Notes: generated by a model from the sequence alone, not told the origin. Positions 38,876 through 48,850 are shown, counted from the stretch's first letter. The stretch is 64,000 nt of DNA from Vibrio salilacus (GCF_002811245.1 NZ_NIVQ01000001.1:272648-336647); one strand, 5' to 3'. Numbers and translations are program-made.

Positions 38876-39832
38876 TTATGCGCTACCTACCAACGAAAGC
38901 AGTTTGGTGATGACTTGGTTTGGCTTAATCCCCTCTGCTTGAGCATGATAGCTAAGCAGTAAACGGTGACGCAGCACAGGAAAGGCCATCGCCTGAACAT
39001 CTTGAGGGCTCACATAATCGCGTCCATCAAGCCATGCGTATGCACGTGCACAGCGATCCAGTGCAATGGTCGCCCTTGGACTGACCCCCATTTCTAACCA
39101 TTGCGCTAGTTCTGGGCTGTATTGTTGCGGTTGGCGTGTCGCCATGACGATGCGAATAATATACTGCTCAATGTTTTCTGCCATGTGAATATCGAGCGCA
39201 GACTGCCTCGCTGTAAAGATCGCTTCTTGACTGAGTAATGGCGGCGTTTGGTGTTGCTGACCTTTTGCTTCGCCACGGTTAAGGCGCAGAATATCGAGTT
39301 CGCTTTGTGCATCTGGGTAATCGACATCAAGTTGAAGTAAGAAGCGATCCAATTGCGCTTCTGGGAGCGGGTAGGTGCCCTCTTGCTCAATCGGGTTTTG
39401 AGTTGCCATCACTAAAAACAGCTCGGGCAATGGGTAAGTTTGACGCCCAGCGGTGATCTGTTTTTCAGCCATGGCTTCCAGCATCGCCGCTTGCACTTTA
39501 GCCGGCGCTCGGTTGATCTCATCGGCTAAGATCAGTGAGTTGAAAATCGGGCCCGCTTGAAAGGTAAATTCACCACTCTCGGGGCGGAAAATATCGGTAC
39601 CGGTTAAATCGGCGGGCAGCAAATCTGGTGTGAACTGAATACGGTGAAAGTCACCTGCAATACAATCGGCCAGTGATTTAACCGCGCGCGTTTTGGCAAG
39701 CCCTGGTGGCCCTTCAACCAAAATATGTCCATCGGCCAACAGGGCGACGAGCAATTGATTCACCAGCTCACCCTGACCAATAATCTGGCTATTAAGATAG
39801 TCACGCAGTTGCTGTAGAGCTTGTGAATTCAT
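38876..39832 (-). CDS. MoxR-family AAA+ ATPase
   Basis: 318 residues from the ATG at 39832, chosen because AGGAGAACGACAATC precedes it; another ATG at 39850 is weaker. AAA+ motifs: Walker A variant EGPPGLAKTRAVKSLA, Walker B ILADEINRAPAKVQAAMLEA, sensor ATQNPIEQEGTYPLPEAQLDRFL. MoxR ATPases act as chaperones that mature metal-containing or vWA-domain complexes. First gene of the six-gene operon moxR-DUF58-DUF4381-vWA-vWA/TPR-batD. Confidence 0.93.
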   Translation of the reverse strand: MNSQALQQLRDYLNSQIIGQGELVNQLLVALLADGHILVEGPPGLAKTRAVKSLADCIAGDFHRIQFTPDLLPADLTGTDIFRPESGEFTFQAGPIFNSLILADEINRAPAKVQAAMLEAMAEKQITAGRQTYPLPELFLVMATQNPIEQEGTYPLPEAQLDRFLLQLDVDYPDAQSELDILRLNRGEAKGQQHQTPPLLSQEAIFTARQSALDIHMAENIEQYIIRIVMATRQPQQYSPELAQWLEMGVSPRATIALDRCARAYAWLDGRDYVSPQDVQAMAFPVLRHRLLLSYHAQAEGIKPNQVITKLLSLVGSA

Positions 39833-40206
39833 GATTGTCGTTCTCCTCATTTTTTCACTTAGTGGCTATCAGGAACCAAAAAGTTCCCCACATTTCCTTG
39901 CTTAATGCAGACGGTGGTAAATATCGTCAGCGATATTCGCCATCATCGACACAAATGCAATCATTTCAGTACGTTAAAATATGGGGTTAAAAATCGCAGA
40001 TCCAATACTTTAATGTTGAAATCTTGGCTTTCTTGACCTTTATTTGTTATTGGTGCGGGCGATAAAAAATTCGTCTTATTTCATTAAGAAATCATTGGCC
40101 GTGCCGATACATCAGTTGGGTTGCACAACATCGAAGACTTGCTGCAGGTTAAGGCGAGTTAATCCATTTTTAACACAATACCTAAAAGCTTGAAAAGGCA
40201 AACAGA
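39833..40206. other. Divergent control region moxR operon / MCP gene
   Basis: About 370 bases, AT-rich, holding the promoters of the moxR operon (left) and of the MCP gene (right). A GGGCGATAA at 40057-40065 resembles the -10 part of a flagellar sigma-28 promoter, but no good -35 partner was found. A GATATCGTCAGCGATATT-like inverted segment is near 39925. No gene seen. Confidence 0.35.
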
Positions 40207-42120
40207 ATGAAACTGAATTCAATCAGCATAAAACAGAAAGTGGTTGCAGGCATCACCTTTGCGGTCCTCGCTTCAACCATTATCGTTGGGGTCATGGCTC
40301 AACGTCAGGCTCGTACAGTGCTTGAAGATCGATTAATCAACTTAGAAGTGCCCGCCACACTTGCTTCAATCAGTGGCCAAATAGACGATGAAGTGCGTCA
40401 GTTGTTAGCAGCGGCCAAACAGCTTGCCGACAACGAGTTCATCAAGCAAACCATCGATACCACCAATATCTCGCCAGAGGCTGAAGCGCGTCTGATTAAG
40501 CAACTGAATAACATGCGCGCCCAGTACCAGCTCAATGATGCGTCGGTTGCCAACCGAGACACCGCCTACTACTGGAATCAAAATGGTTTTTTGCGTCAGT
40601 TGAATCAACAACAAGACGGCTGGTTTTTTGGTTTTAAACAGTCCGGCAACGCGACCTCAGTGAGTATTTTCCAAGAAGCCAATGGCGATGTAAAAATGTT
40701 CACTAACTATCAAAACCTCAATGGCATGTCGATGTCTGGTTTATCAAAATCGATGGATGACATGGTGGCCCTGCTAAATGGCTTTCAAATTGAAGAGACT
40801 GGTTTTGTCTTTTTGGTCGATGGCCAAGGGCAGGTACAAATCCACCGCGATAGCAGTAAATCGAAATCAACCCTGTCTAAGTTGTTTGGCAGCAATACGT
40901 CTACCTTACTCAATAAATCCGATTTCAACTTGATGGATGCTGTGTATGAAGGTCGAGACGTATTAGTGGCAAGCAGCTATATTCCCTCGATGGATTGGTT
41001 TGTTATCGGAGTGATTCCGGTTAATGAAGTTTTCTCTGAACTCAACCAAGTGGCAAAGCAAATGATGATCACTACGATCGTCGTGGCTGGGCTATTTATT
41101 ATAATGGGTATTTTCCTTGCTGATGGTATTGCACGTCCAATTCGTGCGATTGCTGAGCGCTTTTCCGATTTAGGTAAAGGTGATGGTGATTTGTCACAAC
41201 GAATTGAGATCAAAGGGCAGGATGAAATTGGCCAACTGTCTGAAGGTTTTAACGGTTTCATCGAGAAAATTCATCAATCAATGAAAGAGGTGGCTTCGAC
41301 CAGTAGTGCCTTACAGTCTGCGGCTGACGGCGTGTCAAGTAAATCACACACGACTTACAATAATAGTCAGATTCAGCGAGATCAAACCATTCAAGTCGTG
41401 GCTGCGATTAATCAGATGGGTGCCACCATTAGTGAAATCGCCAGTAATGCTGCAACAGCGGCAGAAATCGCCTCTCAAGCTTCGGATAATACTCAAGAAG
41501 GCCAAGCTGTAGTCAGTAAAGCTAAAGAGGCGATCAGTCGTTTAGCCGTTGATATTGAAAATACTGGTCAAGTGATAGGACAACTTGCTTCAACAACACA
41601 AGACATCGGATCTATTCTTGGGGTAATTCGCGATATCTCAGAACAAACTAACTTGTTAGCACTTAACGCGGCCATTGAAGCGGCGCGCGCGGGTGAGCAA
41701 GGTCGTGGTTTTGCGGTGGTTGCCGACGAGGTGCGTAATCTTGCCAGTCGTACCGCCGATTCAACGGAAGAAATTCAGAAAATGATCAATCAACTGCAAA
41801 GCGATGCAAAAGACGCTGTGTCAGCGATGGATGCGGGTAAAAGTGTTACCGGTGAAGGGGTATCGGCTTCCGATGAGGCGGTTGAAGTCTTGATGCGTAT
41901 TTCAGAGCGTATTCACGATATTTCTGACCGTAATACTCAGGTTGCAACTGCGACCGAAGAGCAGTCAACGGTGGTGCACACCATTAACCAAAATATCGAA
42001 GAGATCAACGCCATCAACGAGGTTACCACCGGCACCGCTGAAGAACTCGCAGCGGCAAGCTCGGAGCTTAAAGAGTTGTCTGAACGCCTTGACCGTATGG
42101 TGGGCAGCTTCAAACTGTAA
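40207..42120 (+). CDS. Methyl-accepting chemotaxis protein (Cache type)
   Basis: 637 residues. N-terminal helix about 11-29, a long periplasmic sensor of Cache type ([54 protein letters not shown]), second helix about 283-306, HAMP about 307-360, then the cytoplasmic signalling domain with the hairpin tip ([20 protein letters not shown] then [15 protein letters not shown]). No CheR/CheB pentapeptide at the C-terminus (ends SFKL). Ligand not predictable. Single gene with a strong terminator. Confidence 0.93.
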   Translation: MKLNSISIKQKVVAGITFAVLASTIIVGVMAQRQARTVLEDRLINLEVPATLASISGQIDDEVRQLLAAAKQLADNEFIKQTIDTTNISPEAEARLIKQLNNMRAQYQLNDASVANRDTAYYWNQNGFLRQLNQQQDGWFFGFKQSGNATSVSIFQEANGDVKMFTNYQNLNGMSMSGLSKSMDDMVALLNGFQIEETGFVFLVDGQGQVQIHRDSSKSKSTLSKLFGSNTSTLLNKSDFNLMDAVYEGRDVLVASSYIPSMDWFVIGVIPVNEVFSELNQVAKQMMITTIVVAGLFIIMGIFLADGIARPIRAIAERFSDLGKGDGDLSQRIEIKGQDEIGQLSEGFNGFIEKIHQSMKEVASTSSALQSAADGVSSKSHTTYNNSQIQRDQTIQVVAAINQMGATISEIASNAATAAEIASQASDNTQEGQAVVSKAKEAISRLAVDIENTGQVIGQLASTTQDIGSILGVIRDISEQTNLLALNAAIEAARAGEQGRGFAVVADEVRNLASRTADSTEEIQKMINQLQSDAKDAVSAMDAGKSVTGEGVSASDEAVEVLMRISERIHDISDRNTQVATATEEQSTVVHTINQNIEEINAINEVTTGTAEELAAASSELKELSERLDRMVGSFKL

Positions 42121-42140
42121 AGCGTGACCTAGACTGGCAT

Positions 42141-42174
42141 AACTGGGGCTAAGTGGGTAAACTTAGCCCCAGTT
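42141..42174 (+). terminator. Terminator of the MCP gene
   Basis: A 13-bp stem (AACTGGGGCTAAG / CTTAGCCCCAGTT, 8-base loop) followed by ATTTTGT. Confidence 0.85.
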
Positions 42175-42200
42175 ATTTTGTAAGTAGGGTAAGTGAGATC

Positions 42201-42401
42201 ATGAGCGATTTCGAAAAAGAGCTTGAGCAGATGTCTCAGGAAATGGGTGATGAGCCTGAAGTGGCGCTGCCATCGCTTGAAGAGCAGAGGTCAATTGCAC
42301 AAGAGCTGAAAAAACTTGAAGCACAAGGCAAACTGACACCGGAAGTGCTTGAGCAATATTTTGGCAAGTTTCATACAAAAGCGAATTCGCCAATTCATTA
42401 A
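42201..42401 (+). CDS. Small acidic hypothetical protein
   Basis: 66 residues from the ATG at 42201, chosen over an in-frame ATG at 42153 because the latter lies inside the MCP terminator hairpin and because TAAGTGAG precedes 42201. Acidic, helical (MSDFEKELEQMSQEMGDEP; EEQRSIAQELKKLEAQGKLT), no signal or membrane segment. No known family. Ends at its own terminator. Confidence 0.65.
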   Translation: MSDFEKELEQMSQEMGDEPEVALPSLEEQRSIAQELKKLEAQGKLTPEVLEQYFGKFHTKANSPIH

Positions 42402-42421
42402 GCGCATTAGACACCGCTTTT

Positions 42422-42444
42422 AAGGTCGCGTATGCGGCCTTTTT
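42422..42444 (+). terminator. Terminator after the 66-residue gene
   Basis: Stem AAGGTCGC / GCGGCCTT (one wobble), 4-base loop, TTTTT tail. Confidence 0.75.
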
Positions 42445-42462
42445 ATCGCTTTGGAGTGTGTT

Positions 42463-42585
42463 ATGTTTATTGTTTATCGTCTGATTAAGTTAGCGATCAT
42501 TTGTGCGCTGTTCTTTACCATTTATGACTTGATCGCCTTTGGTGAGATTACTTGGGTTGAGCGTTTATTGAGTCAACTGTCTTAA
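42463..42585 (+). CDS. Tiny membrane protein (40 residues)
   Basis: An open frame starting ATG at 42463, six bases after a GGAG ribosome site. It encodes MFIVYRLIKLAIICALFFTI then YDLIAFGEITWVERLLSQLS, a single hydrophobic helix with a short amphipathic tail. The frame fills exactly the space between two intrinsic terminators, which supports a real gene. No family recognised. Confidence 0.55.
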   Translation: MFIVYRLIKLAIICALFFTIYDLIAFGEITWVERLLSQLS

Positions 42586-42611
42586 CCTCACGTCATTTGT
42601 GTTGCAAACGA

Positions 42612-42635
42612 AACAGCCACCAAGCGGTGGCTGTT
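42612..42635. terminator. Bidirectional terminator before pyrC
   Basis: Stem AACAGCCACC / GGTGGCTGTT, loop AAGC, followed by TTTTTTA. It can also end pyrC, whose stop is 16 bases away on the other strand. Confidence 0.8.
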
Positions 42636-42650
42636 TTTTATGCACTTATG

Positions 42651-43679
42651 CTATTTAACCGTCCAGGCTATCGTCTCACCGGCGCGAATCGGTACTACAA
42701 CATCTTGACCAAATGGCATAGTGTCAGCCACAGACCATGCTTGTTTGCTTAATGTGACACTGTCATGGTTACGTTCAAGACCATAGAAGTCTGGGCCATT
42801 ATGACTGGCAAAGGCTTCGAGATTGCCCAGCTTGCCTTCTTGATCAAACACCTCAGCATAAAGTTCTAGAGCGGCGTGAGCGGTGTAAGAGCCGGCGCAG
42901 CCACAGGCAGCTTCTTTCATACCTTTAGAGTGTGGTGCAGAGTCGGTACCCAAGAAGAATTTGTGGTTGCCGCTGGTAGCAGCTTCAATCAGCGCTTGTT
43001 GGTGAGTATTACGCTTGAGGATCGGTAAACAGTAGAAATGAGGCTTAATACCGCCAACCAGCATATGGTTACGGTTGTAAAGCAAGTGATGCGCGGTAAT
43101 TGTCGCGGCGACGTTGTCGTTAGCGTTTTTCACGAAGTTTGCAGCATCGGCGGTGGTGATATGCTCAAGCACAATTTTTAAATTCGGGAAGTCATTGACG
43201 ATTGGCGCAAGCACTGTGTCTAAGAAGGCTTTTTCACGATCAAAGATATCGACATCGTGAGTGGTTACTTCGCCGTGAACCAACAGCAGCATGCCAACTT
43301 CTTGCATCGCTTCGAAAACAGGGTAGATATTTTCCGCTGACGTCACACCTGAGTCTGAGTTGGTGGTCGCCCCGGCGGGGTAGAGCTTGGCCGCGACAAC
43401 GGCACCTGAGGCTTTCGCCTTGCGAACCTCATCTGGCGTAGTGTTGTCGGTAAGATAAAGCGCCATCAGAGGCTGAAATTGTTCGCTTGGCTTTTCGGCC
43501 ATAATACGATCGCGGTAGGCCAGTGCCATCTCGGTGGTGGTGACGGGTGGGACCGTATTGGGCATGATCAGCGCGCGTCCGTTGTAGCGGCTAATATCAC
43601 GAACGGTATCCTTAAGAACCTCGCCGTCACGTAAGTGAACATGCCAGTCATCAGGACGTGTGATTGTAAGTGTTGTCAT
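42651..43679 (-). CDS. pyrC: Dihydroorotase PyrC (class II)
   Basis: 342 residues (E. coli 348) from the ATG at 43679, chosen because GGGAGCAACA precedes it and the protein then begins like PyrC ([19 protein letters not shown]). Zinc ligands His13 and His15 in HVHL, the carboxylated Lys in [13 protein letters not shown], then LVHGEVT, LEHITT and the catalytic Asp in LGTDSAPH. It closes carbamoyl aspartate to dihydroorotate, step three of pyrimidine synthesis. A PurR-like operator lies 60 bases upstream of the start. Confidence 0.95.
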   Translation of the reverse strand: MTTLTITRPDDWHVHLRDGEVLKDTVRDISRYNGRALIMPNTVPPVTTTEMALAYRDRIMAEKPSEQFQPLMALYLTDNTTPDEVRKAKASGAVVAAKLYPAGATTNSDSGVTSAENIYPVFEAMQEVGMLLLVHGEVTTHDVDIFDREKAFLDTVLAPIVNDFPNLKIVLEHITTADAANFVKNANDNVAATITAHHLLYNRNHMLVGGIKPHFYCLPILKRNTHQQALIEAATSGNHKFFLGTDSAPHSKGMKEAACGCAGSYTAHAALELYAEVFDQEGKLGNLEAFASHNGPDFYGLERNHDSVTLSKQAWSVADTMPFGQDVVVPIRAGETIAWTVK

Positions 43680-43739
43680 TGTTGCTCCCACCATAAATTG
43701 AGTGATCCGATTGGAGCCGAAACAGGGCGAAAGCTGAAA

Positions 43740-43755
43740 AAGCAAACGCTTACGT
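43740..43755 (-). promoter_or_regulatory. PurR-box-like operator upstream of pyrC
   Basis: AAGCAAACGCTTACGT matches 13 of 16 positions of the PurR consensus ACGCAAACGTTTTCGT. E. coli pyrC is a known PurR target, so repression by purine supply is likely here as well. Confidence 0.6.
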
Positions 43756-43989
43756 TTAGGCGACAGGATGATAGAGCAAACGCGGATCTATTTCACCCTT
43801 TTTATTGTGAGTGACCTTTTATTGCTAGAGGACTTTCTTTCACAAAAGGGGATTGATGAACGCTGTTTATCATCATTGGTAAAGACATTTTTACGCATCA
43901 TAACGCTTAGTTTTAAAGCAACAAAATGAATAAAATCAGACGAATTTGGGTATACTGGTGCGACAATAATCACAAGCTTAGGGTTAGCA

Positions 43990-45810
43990 ATGTCAGCACC
44001 ACTACTTTCTCAACTTAATGTTTATCCGGTTAAATCGGTCGGCGGCGTCTCTCTTTCTACCGCTTGGGTCGAAAAGCAGGGGTTAATGTTTGATCGCCGT
44101 TTTATGCTGGCTCTGGCCGACGGTTCCATGGTGACGGCAAGAAAATACCCACAAATGGTCAAGGTGCAATCAACCTTAATTTTTGATGGGTTGATTTTCA
44201 CGGCTTCTGGCCATGTGCCTTTGCGTATCCGCTATGCGGAGTTTAAACTTCAGCAAACATCGGCACAGGTATGGAATGATAGATTTACTGCTTATACCAC
44301 CACCGACGAAGCGGATGACTGGTTCAGTGCGGTAGTAGGTCAACGGGTTGAATTACTGTTTAGTGGCGAGCAGTCGAACCGCGTTCGAGAAAAATTAGGC
44401 CATAATGTCAGTTTTGCTGATGGTTATCCGTTACTTGTGATCAGCGAAGGGTCTTTACAAGAGCTCAATCGTCGTAGTCCAGAGCGGCATTCGATGGATC
44501 AGTTTCGTACCAATTTAGTGGTGGAAAATTGCGAACCTTTTGCCGAAGATAGCTGGAAACGTATTCGTATTGGCGATGTTGAATTTGAAGCAGTCAAGCC
44601 TTGTGAGCGTTGTATCTTAACCACGGTGGATGTCAAAACGGGTCAGTTTCGACCGACCAAAGAGCCATTAAAGACATTGTCGCAATTTCGAGCCAATGAA
44701 CGTGGTGGGGTATTCTTTGGCCAAAATCTGATCGCTTTGAATGAGGGGATGATTCGTCAAGGTGATACGGTTGAAGTGGTAGAGTATAAAGACAAAGAGT
44801 TTTATCCTGACAACAGTCCAATAAAAATTGCCTTGACGTGTGTTGAGCGCGAAGAGATTGCGCGAGATTTTGTCACATTTTGGCTTGAGCCAGCGCATGG
44901 TGAAGTGCCAAGCTATCAACCCGGCCAACATCTGCCTATCTCAATTGACGTCAAAGGCGAAATGATTGGTCGCCGTTACACGCTCTCTTCTAGCCCTTCT
45001 CGTCCTGGTCGTTTGGCGATCTCGGTTAAGCGTATTGATGGCGGCCGCGTTTCCAATTGGTTGCTTGATAACTTAAGTCTTGGGGATACGCTCACTTGCG
45101 AGCAGCCCAATGGCAGTTTCCATCTAAGTGACAATCACCATCATTCCCCGTTATTGTTGCTGTCAGCTGGCAGTGGTGTCACTCCGATGTTGTCTATGCT
45201 ACGTTATTTGGCTGATCATCAACAGATTGATGATGTGGTGTTTTATCATCAGTGCCGCAGTGTTGAAGACATTCCCTGCCGTGCAGAGTTAGACGCGTTA
45301 CGTAAGCAGCACCCTGGCCTGACAGTATTAATTTCGTTATCTCAGGCGCCCGTCGATTGGTTTGGTCTCAAGGGGCGATTTACATTGTCGCATCTTAAAC
45401 AGATTAAAGATGTCGAGCAGCGTCAGGTGTTCGTTTGTGGCCCTGATGGCTTTATGCAAAAAGCTAAAAACCTCCTGTTAAAGAAAGGTCTACCTGAAGA
45501 AAGCTACCATCAAGAAGCGTTTGGCGTCAGTGTCGCGACGGCGCAGCCATTGGCCTCGGTGACCATCAGTGTAAACGGCCAAGCATTTAGCGGTGATAAT
45601 CAAAAGACCTTACTTGAACAAGCTGAAGATGCAGGCATTGCGATTGCTAACAGTTGTCGAGCGGGGCTTTGCGGCGCGTGCAAGGTAACAATAGAGTCGG
45701 GCCTAGTCCATCAGCCAGAGGTGCCTGCTCTGCAAGAGAGTGAGCGTAATAGTGGTCAAGTGTTGGCCTGCTGCTGCGTACCTGAAACCGATATTGATGT
45801 GATGGTTTAG
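43990..45810 (+). CDS. MOSC - flavin reductase - 2Fe-2S ferredoxin fusion protein
   Basis: 606 residues with three units. Residues about 1-265: a MOSC domain of YcbX type (LNVYPVKSVGGVSLS; CERCILTTVD with the conserved Cys pair; FGQNLIALNEG). Residues about 275-510: an FNR-like flavin/NAD domain (RRYTLSSSPS FAD motif, LLSAGSGVTPMLSMLRYL, VFVCGPDGFM). Residues about 515-606: plant-type ferredoxin with Cys556, Cys561, Cys564 and a fourth Cys among 594-596. One chain could thus pass electrons from NAD(P)H to the molybdenum-type centre, as YcbX does for reduction of N-hydroxylated compounds with a separate partner. Substrate unknown. Confidence 0.9.
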   Translation: MSAPLLSQLNVYPVKSVGGVSLSTAWVEKQGLMFDRRFMLALADGSMVTARKYPQMVKVQSTLIFDGLIFTASGHVPLRIRYAEFKLQQTSAQVWNDRFTAYTTTDEADDWFSAVVGQRVELLFSGEQSNRVREKLGHNVSFADGYPLLVISEGSLQELNRRSPERHSMDQFRTNLVVENCEPFAEDSWKRIRIGDVEFEAVKPCERCILTTVDVKTGQFRPTKEPLKTLSQFRANERGGVFFGQNLIALNEGMIRQGDTVEVVEYKDKEFYPDNSPIKIALTCVEREEIARDFVTFWLEPAHGEVPSYQPGQHLPISIDVKGEMIGRRYTLSSSPSRPGRLAISVKRIDGGRVSNWLLDNLSLGDTLTCEQPNGSFHLSDNHHHSPLLLLSAGSGVTPMLSMLRYLADHQQIDDVVFYHQCRSVEDIPCRAELDALRKQHPGLTVLISLSQAPVDWFGLKGRFTLSHLKQIKDVEQRQVFVCGPDGFMQKAKNLLLKKGLPEESYHQEAFGVSVATAQPLASVTISVNGQAFSGDNQKTLLEQAEDAGIAIANSCRAGLCGACKVTIESGLVHQPEVPALQESERNSGQVLACCCVPETDIDVMV

Positions 45811-45882
45811 CCGATGTCATCGATGTCAGCGTTTTCGTGCTGGCATCGACGACAGAGTCTCTAGAGGCTTATCGACAACATC

Positions 45883-46764
45883 TTAGGCCGCTTGTCTAAT
45901 CAGGCGGCGAATTTTTAATTGCGATAAGAATACCCCAGAGATCACCAACATCCCACCGATCAAGTGATAGCCTTGAAGCGCTTCTCCAAGCCAGGTTGTT
46001 GCCAAACTTATCGCCACGATAGGCATTAAATTCATGAACATGGCGCTCGATTCCGCCCCAATCAGATCGATAGATTTCAACCACATCCAAGGCGCAACAA
46101 TTGAAGCTGCGATCCCCGCATAAGCAATGAGAGGATATGCCTGATGACTTGGCGTAAGTTGCTCACTGGTGAGCCATAGTGGCGTTAACATCAGCAGTGC
46201 TAATACACCTTGTATGTAAACCATGGTCCAGTTAGGCAGCGCCATCTTCCAGCGTTTGAGCAGCACGCAGTAGGTTGCGTAGCATAGAGAGGCAAGCACC
46301 ATAATGGCGTCACCTTGTGTGACCGTTTGCTGAAAGAAAAAGGTTACATCGCCTTTACCGAGCATAAACGCCAGTCCTGCCAGCGCAATCACTCCTCCGG
46401 TAATACTGAGCGGTGAGATAGTCTTGCTAAGCAAAGGGACGCTAATGAAGATGGCAAACAGCGGGACTAATGAGCTAATTAAAGCCATGTTTGAGGCGCT
46501 GGTTGTTAACCCAGCGTAGTAAGAGAGTGATTGGTTGAGCACCATGCCGAGTAGCGCAAGTAACGTAAGTTTGGTTAAGTTCACGCGAATAACCCCCCAG
46601 TGTTTGATAACACTCGCTAAGCAAAATGGGCTAAGTAATACCACCGCCATTAACCACCGATAAAAACTCATCGCACTGGGCTCGATGACGTCAGCGGCCA
46701 TTTTGTTGGCAATGGCATTTCCGCCCCAAATCATGACGGTGAATAGCGGAAGAAGATAAACCAT
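45883..46764 (-). CDS. EamA/DMT-family transporter
   Basis: 293 residues with about ten membrane helices in two EamA repeats (MVYLLPLFTVMIWGGNAIAN; the second half beginning ITQGDAIMVLASLCYATYCV region; LMPIVAISLATTWLGEAL). A probable metabolite exporter in the inner membrane. It is divergent from an AraC-type regulator gene 50 bases away, which is the usual arrangement of a controlled efflux gene. Substrate not predictable. Confidence 0.88.
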   Translation of the reverse strand: MVYLLPLFTVMIWGGNAIANKMAADVIEPSAMSFYRWLMAVVLLSPFCLASVIKHWGVIRVNLTKLTLLALLGMVLNQSLSYYAGLTTSASNMALISSLVPLFAIFISVPLLSKTISPLSITGGVIALAGLAFMLGKGDVTFFFQQTVTQGDAIMVLASLCYATYCVLLKRWKMALPNWTMVYIQGVLALLMLTPLWLTSEQLTPSHQAYPLIAYAGIAASIVAPWMWLKSIDLIGAESSAMFMNLMPIVAISLATTWLGEALQGYHLIGGMLVISGVFLSQLKIRRLIRQAA

Positions 46765-46813
46765 ATGAGCACTCTGGCAAATGAATCAGTAGCGAAGAGT
46801 TTGGCAGGTCTGT

Positions 46814-47653
46814 ATGATTATATATATCTTTAAAACGACATTGCGCGTCATAGGAAGACAAGTTTTGAGAAAATCGGCCAAACATCTGCACCCTTCGTTA
46901 TCAATCGATAAAGCACCATCGGATGTATTTATGAATTTTGAGGCATTTCTGTCCAATACCGAAACGCGAATGCACAGTCACCCATGGGGACAGGTGCAAC
47001 TGATCAGCGGCGGAATTCTTGAGATGGAAGCAGAAGGAACGCGATTTTTAGCGCCGCCTCACTTGGCGATTTGGGTCCCGGCTGGAGTGAGGCACACCAG
47101 TTTTAACCGCAAACCCCTCTCTTATTGTTCACTAAATGTGGCGCAACACCTAACCGCGAATTTTCCCGAGCGCACCAGCCTGATTAAAATCACGTCGATC
47201 GTCTCTGCCATCGTTGATGACTTTCGTCAACGCGAGATCAATGTTGCCGATAATGAACAAGACAAACGATTAGTTCAGGTCTTGTTGGATCAGTTGGCCA
47301 CTCGTGATACTCAGCACCATTTCTTGCCGTCGAGCGATCATAAATACCTTTCAAAAATTTTAGCCGCGGTAGAAGAGAATCCCATCGACAATACCAGTTT
47401 GTCTCAATGGGCTGAGCGAGTGCACACCACCGAGCGTACGTTGGCGCGGCACTGTCAATCAGAACTAGGGATGAGCTTTACCGAATGGCGATTAAGAGTG
47501 CGTTATCTCTATTCGATGGCTCTACTGCGTCAGGGCCACTCGGTTAAAGAGGTCGCCCTGACCCTTGGTTACAATCAAGCCAGCCCGTTTATCGCGATGT
47601 TTAAAAAATACTCCGGGCAGACCCCAGAGCAATATAAAAACCGCTTACTTTAG
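46814..47653 (+). CDS. AraC-family transcriptional regulator
   Basis: 279 residues from the ATG at 46814. A TTG at 46865 has a better ribosome site (GGAAG) and would give about 262 residues, so the start is uncertain. An N-terminal cupin (RMHSHPWGQVQLISGGILEM; APPHLAIWVPAGVRHTSF) is followed by a C-terminal double helix-turn-helix (LSQWAERVHTTERTLARHCQ; VKEVALTLGYNQASPFIAMF). Likely controls the divergent DMT transporter. Its stop overlaps the last bases of the convergent peptidase gene. Confidence 0.9.
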   Translation: MIIYIFKTTLRVIGRQVLRKSAKHLHPSLSIDKAPSDVFMNFEAFLSNTETRMHSHPWGQVQLISGGILEMEAEGTRFLAPPHLAIWVPAGVRHTSFNRKPLSYCSLNVAQHLTANFPERTSLIKITSIVSAIVDDFRQREINVADNEQDKRLVQVLLDQLATRDTQHHFLPSSDHKYLSKILAAVEENPIDNTSLSQWAERVHTTERTLARHCQSELGMSFTEWRLRVRYLYSMALLRQGHSVKEVALTLGYNQASPFIAMFKKYSGQTPEQYKNRLL

Positions 47654-48562
47654 CTGGCTGATTACGTAATCCAAGCCACCAGTAATCGCGGCCACTTGGG
47701 CAGCGTTACACTCTTGGTCAGTGACTTTGGGGCTATCTGGATACACTTCGGTTGTGGTGCCATAAGTACAAGAAGTGACACCGCCACACAAACCAAGCTT
47801 GACCATCGGATAATTGATCACGCCATCTTGTACTACCACAGAGCCGATGATCTCACCTTTGTCATCCGCAGGGGCGATATGGGTCACTTTGCTCACCGAC
47901 TCAATGACTGCGGCTTGAAACTCGGGCTGCGGATTTTCGCTATCGCCCACAGTGTAAAAGCCATCTGGGATCATTCCTGCCTCGTATTCAATACCATCAC
48001 GGGCAGCAAGTGCTGGACGAAACTCACTTTCATCGCTATCGGTGGTTTCATGCAGATCGATATGAACAAGGACATTGTCACCTAATGACGCGACAAGTTT
48101 GATGAGATTTGCAGACTCTTCGGCAGTAGAGTTGGCATAAAACGAACGGTTTGGATCGAGTGCCAGTGGATTCCAACGATTGATGGTCTCATATCCCCAA
48201 GGGCTCACACATGGCGCGACAATAATATTAAAGTGCTTGCTGTAGCGGGCCATCTCCGATTGAGCAAATTGCAGTGCGCCATGGACACCACTGGTTTCAT
48301 AACCATGAACGCCACCGGTGATCAGTACGACAGGTTTGTCACAGTGCCATGGTTTACTCTTGATACAAAACAGCGGGTAACGGTCCGGGTCGTAAGAAAG
48401 TGCACCATATTGCTTGACGTTAAATTGTTCACCGAGCGCCTTAATTTTAGCCACGACTTCGTGTTGGTAATGGCGCTTGATGGTGGTTTGATCGCGCCAC
48501 GCTTGTCGTTCGGCCTCGTCCCATTTCTGACCAGCCGTGCCGATAGGATAAGTACTGTGCAT
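47645..48562 (-). CDS. M14-family metallocarboxypeptidase
   Basis: 305 residues. Zinc ligands in GGVHGYETSG (HxxE) and in LVHIDLHETTD (His). The region LDPNRSFYANSTAEE matches the substrate-binding NRN-type segment of M14 enzymes. No signal peptide is visible, so it is probably cytoplasmic and trims peptides or amides (succinylglutamate desuccinylase/carboxypeptidase clan). Overlaps by 9 bases, tail to tail, with the AraC-type gene. Confidence 0.87.
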   Translation of the reverse strand: MHSTYPIGTAGQKWDEAERQAWRDQTTIKRHYQHEVVAKIKALGEQFNVKQYGALSYDPDRYPLFCIKSKPWHCDKPVVLITGGVHGYETSGVHGALQFAQSEMARYSKHFNIIVAPCVSPWGYETINRWNPLALDPNRSFYANSTAEESANLIKLVASLGDNVLVHIDLHETTDSDESEFRPALAARDGIEYEAGMIPDGFYTVGDSENPQPEFQAAVIESVSKVTHIAPADDKGEIIGSVVVQDGVINYPMVKLGLCGGVTSCTYGTTTEVYPDSPKVTDQECNAAQVAAITGGLDYVISQLK

Positions 48563-48850
48563 TACTTTGCCTTTTTGTTATTAGCAGAGGCCAATAGCAT
48601 AGAGCGCGCTATCATCACAAGCAATCACTGCCAGCAAAAAGCGTGCATTTTCAGGGTGACTATTCAAATTAGGTCAAGTGCTTATCGCGTTCGCGCCTAA
48701 ATTAATGAAAGTGCTCGTAGGGCTGGTGGTCGTCTTGATCGTGACGTTAGGCGCGCGAGTAAAAGCTCTCGTTTCTTGAGGCGGCAGGCCCAAGTGTATG
48801 TGGGGTAAATCATGCTTACCCCTTAACTAATCATCTCTGGGTTGATGCCA
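48563..48850. other. Intergenic region with a weak tiny frame
   Basis: About 290 bases. A short hydrophobic frame (ATG 48705 to TGA 48779, 24 residues, MKVLVGLVVVLIVTLGARVK) has no good ribosome site and is not called a gene. A GGGGTAA / TTACCCC hairpin at 48802-48822 may end the DsbA-like gene on the minus strand. The promoter for the peptidase must lie at the left side. Confidence 0.4.

Noticed and set aside
40057..40065. Sigma-28 promoter for the MCP gene
   Set aside because: GGGCGATAA resembles the -10 element, but no acceptable TAAA-type -35 was found at the right distance.
48705..48779. 24-residue hydrophobic frame
   Set aside because: No ribosome site, very short and not flanked by terminators; too weak to call.
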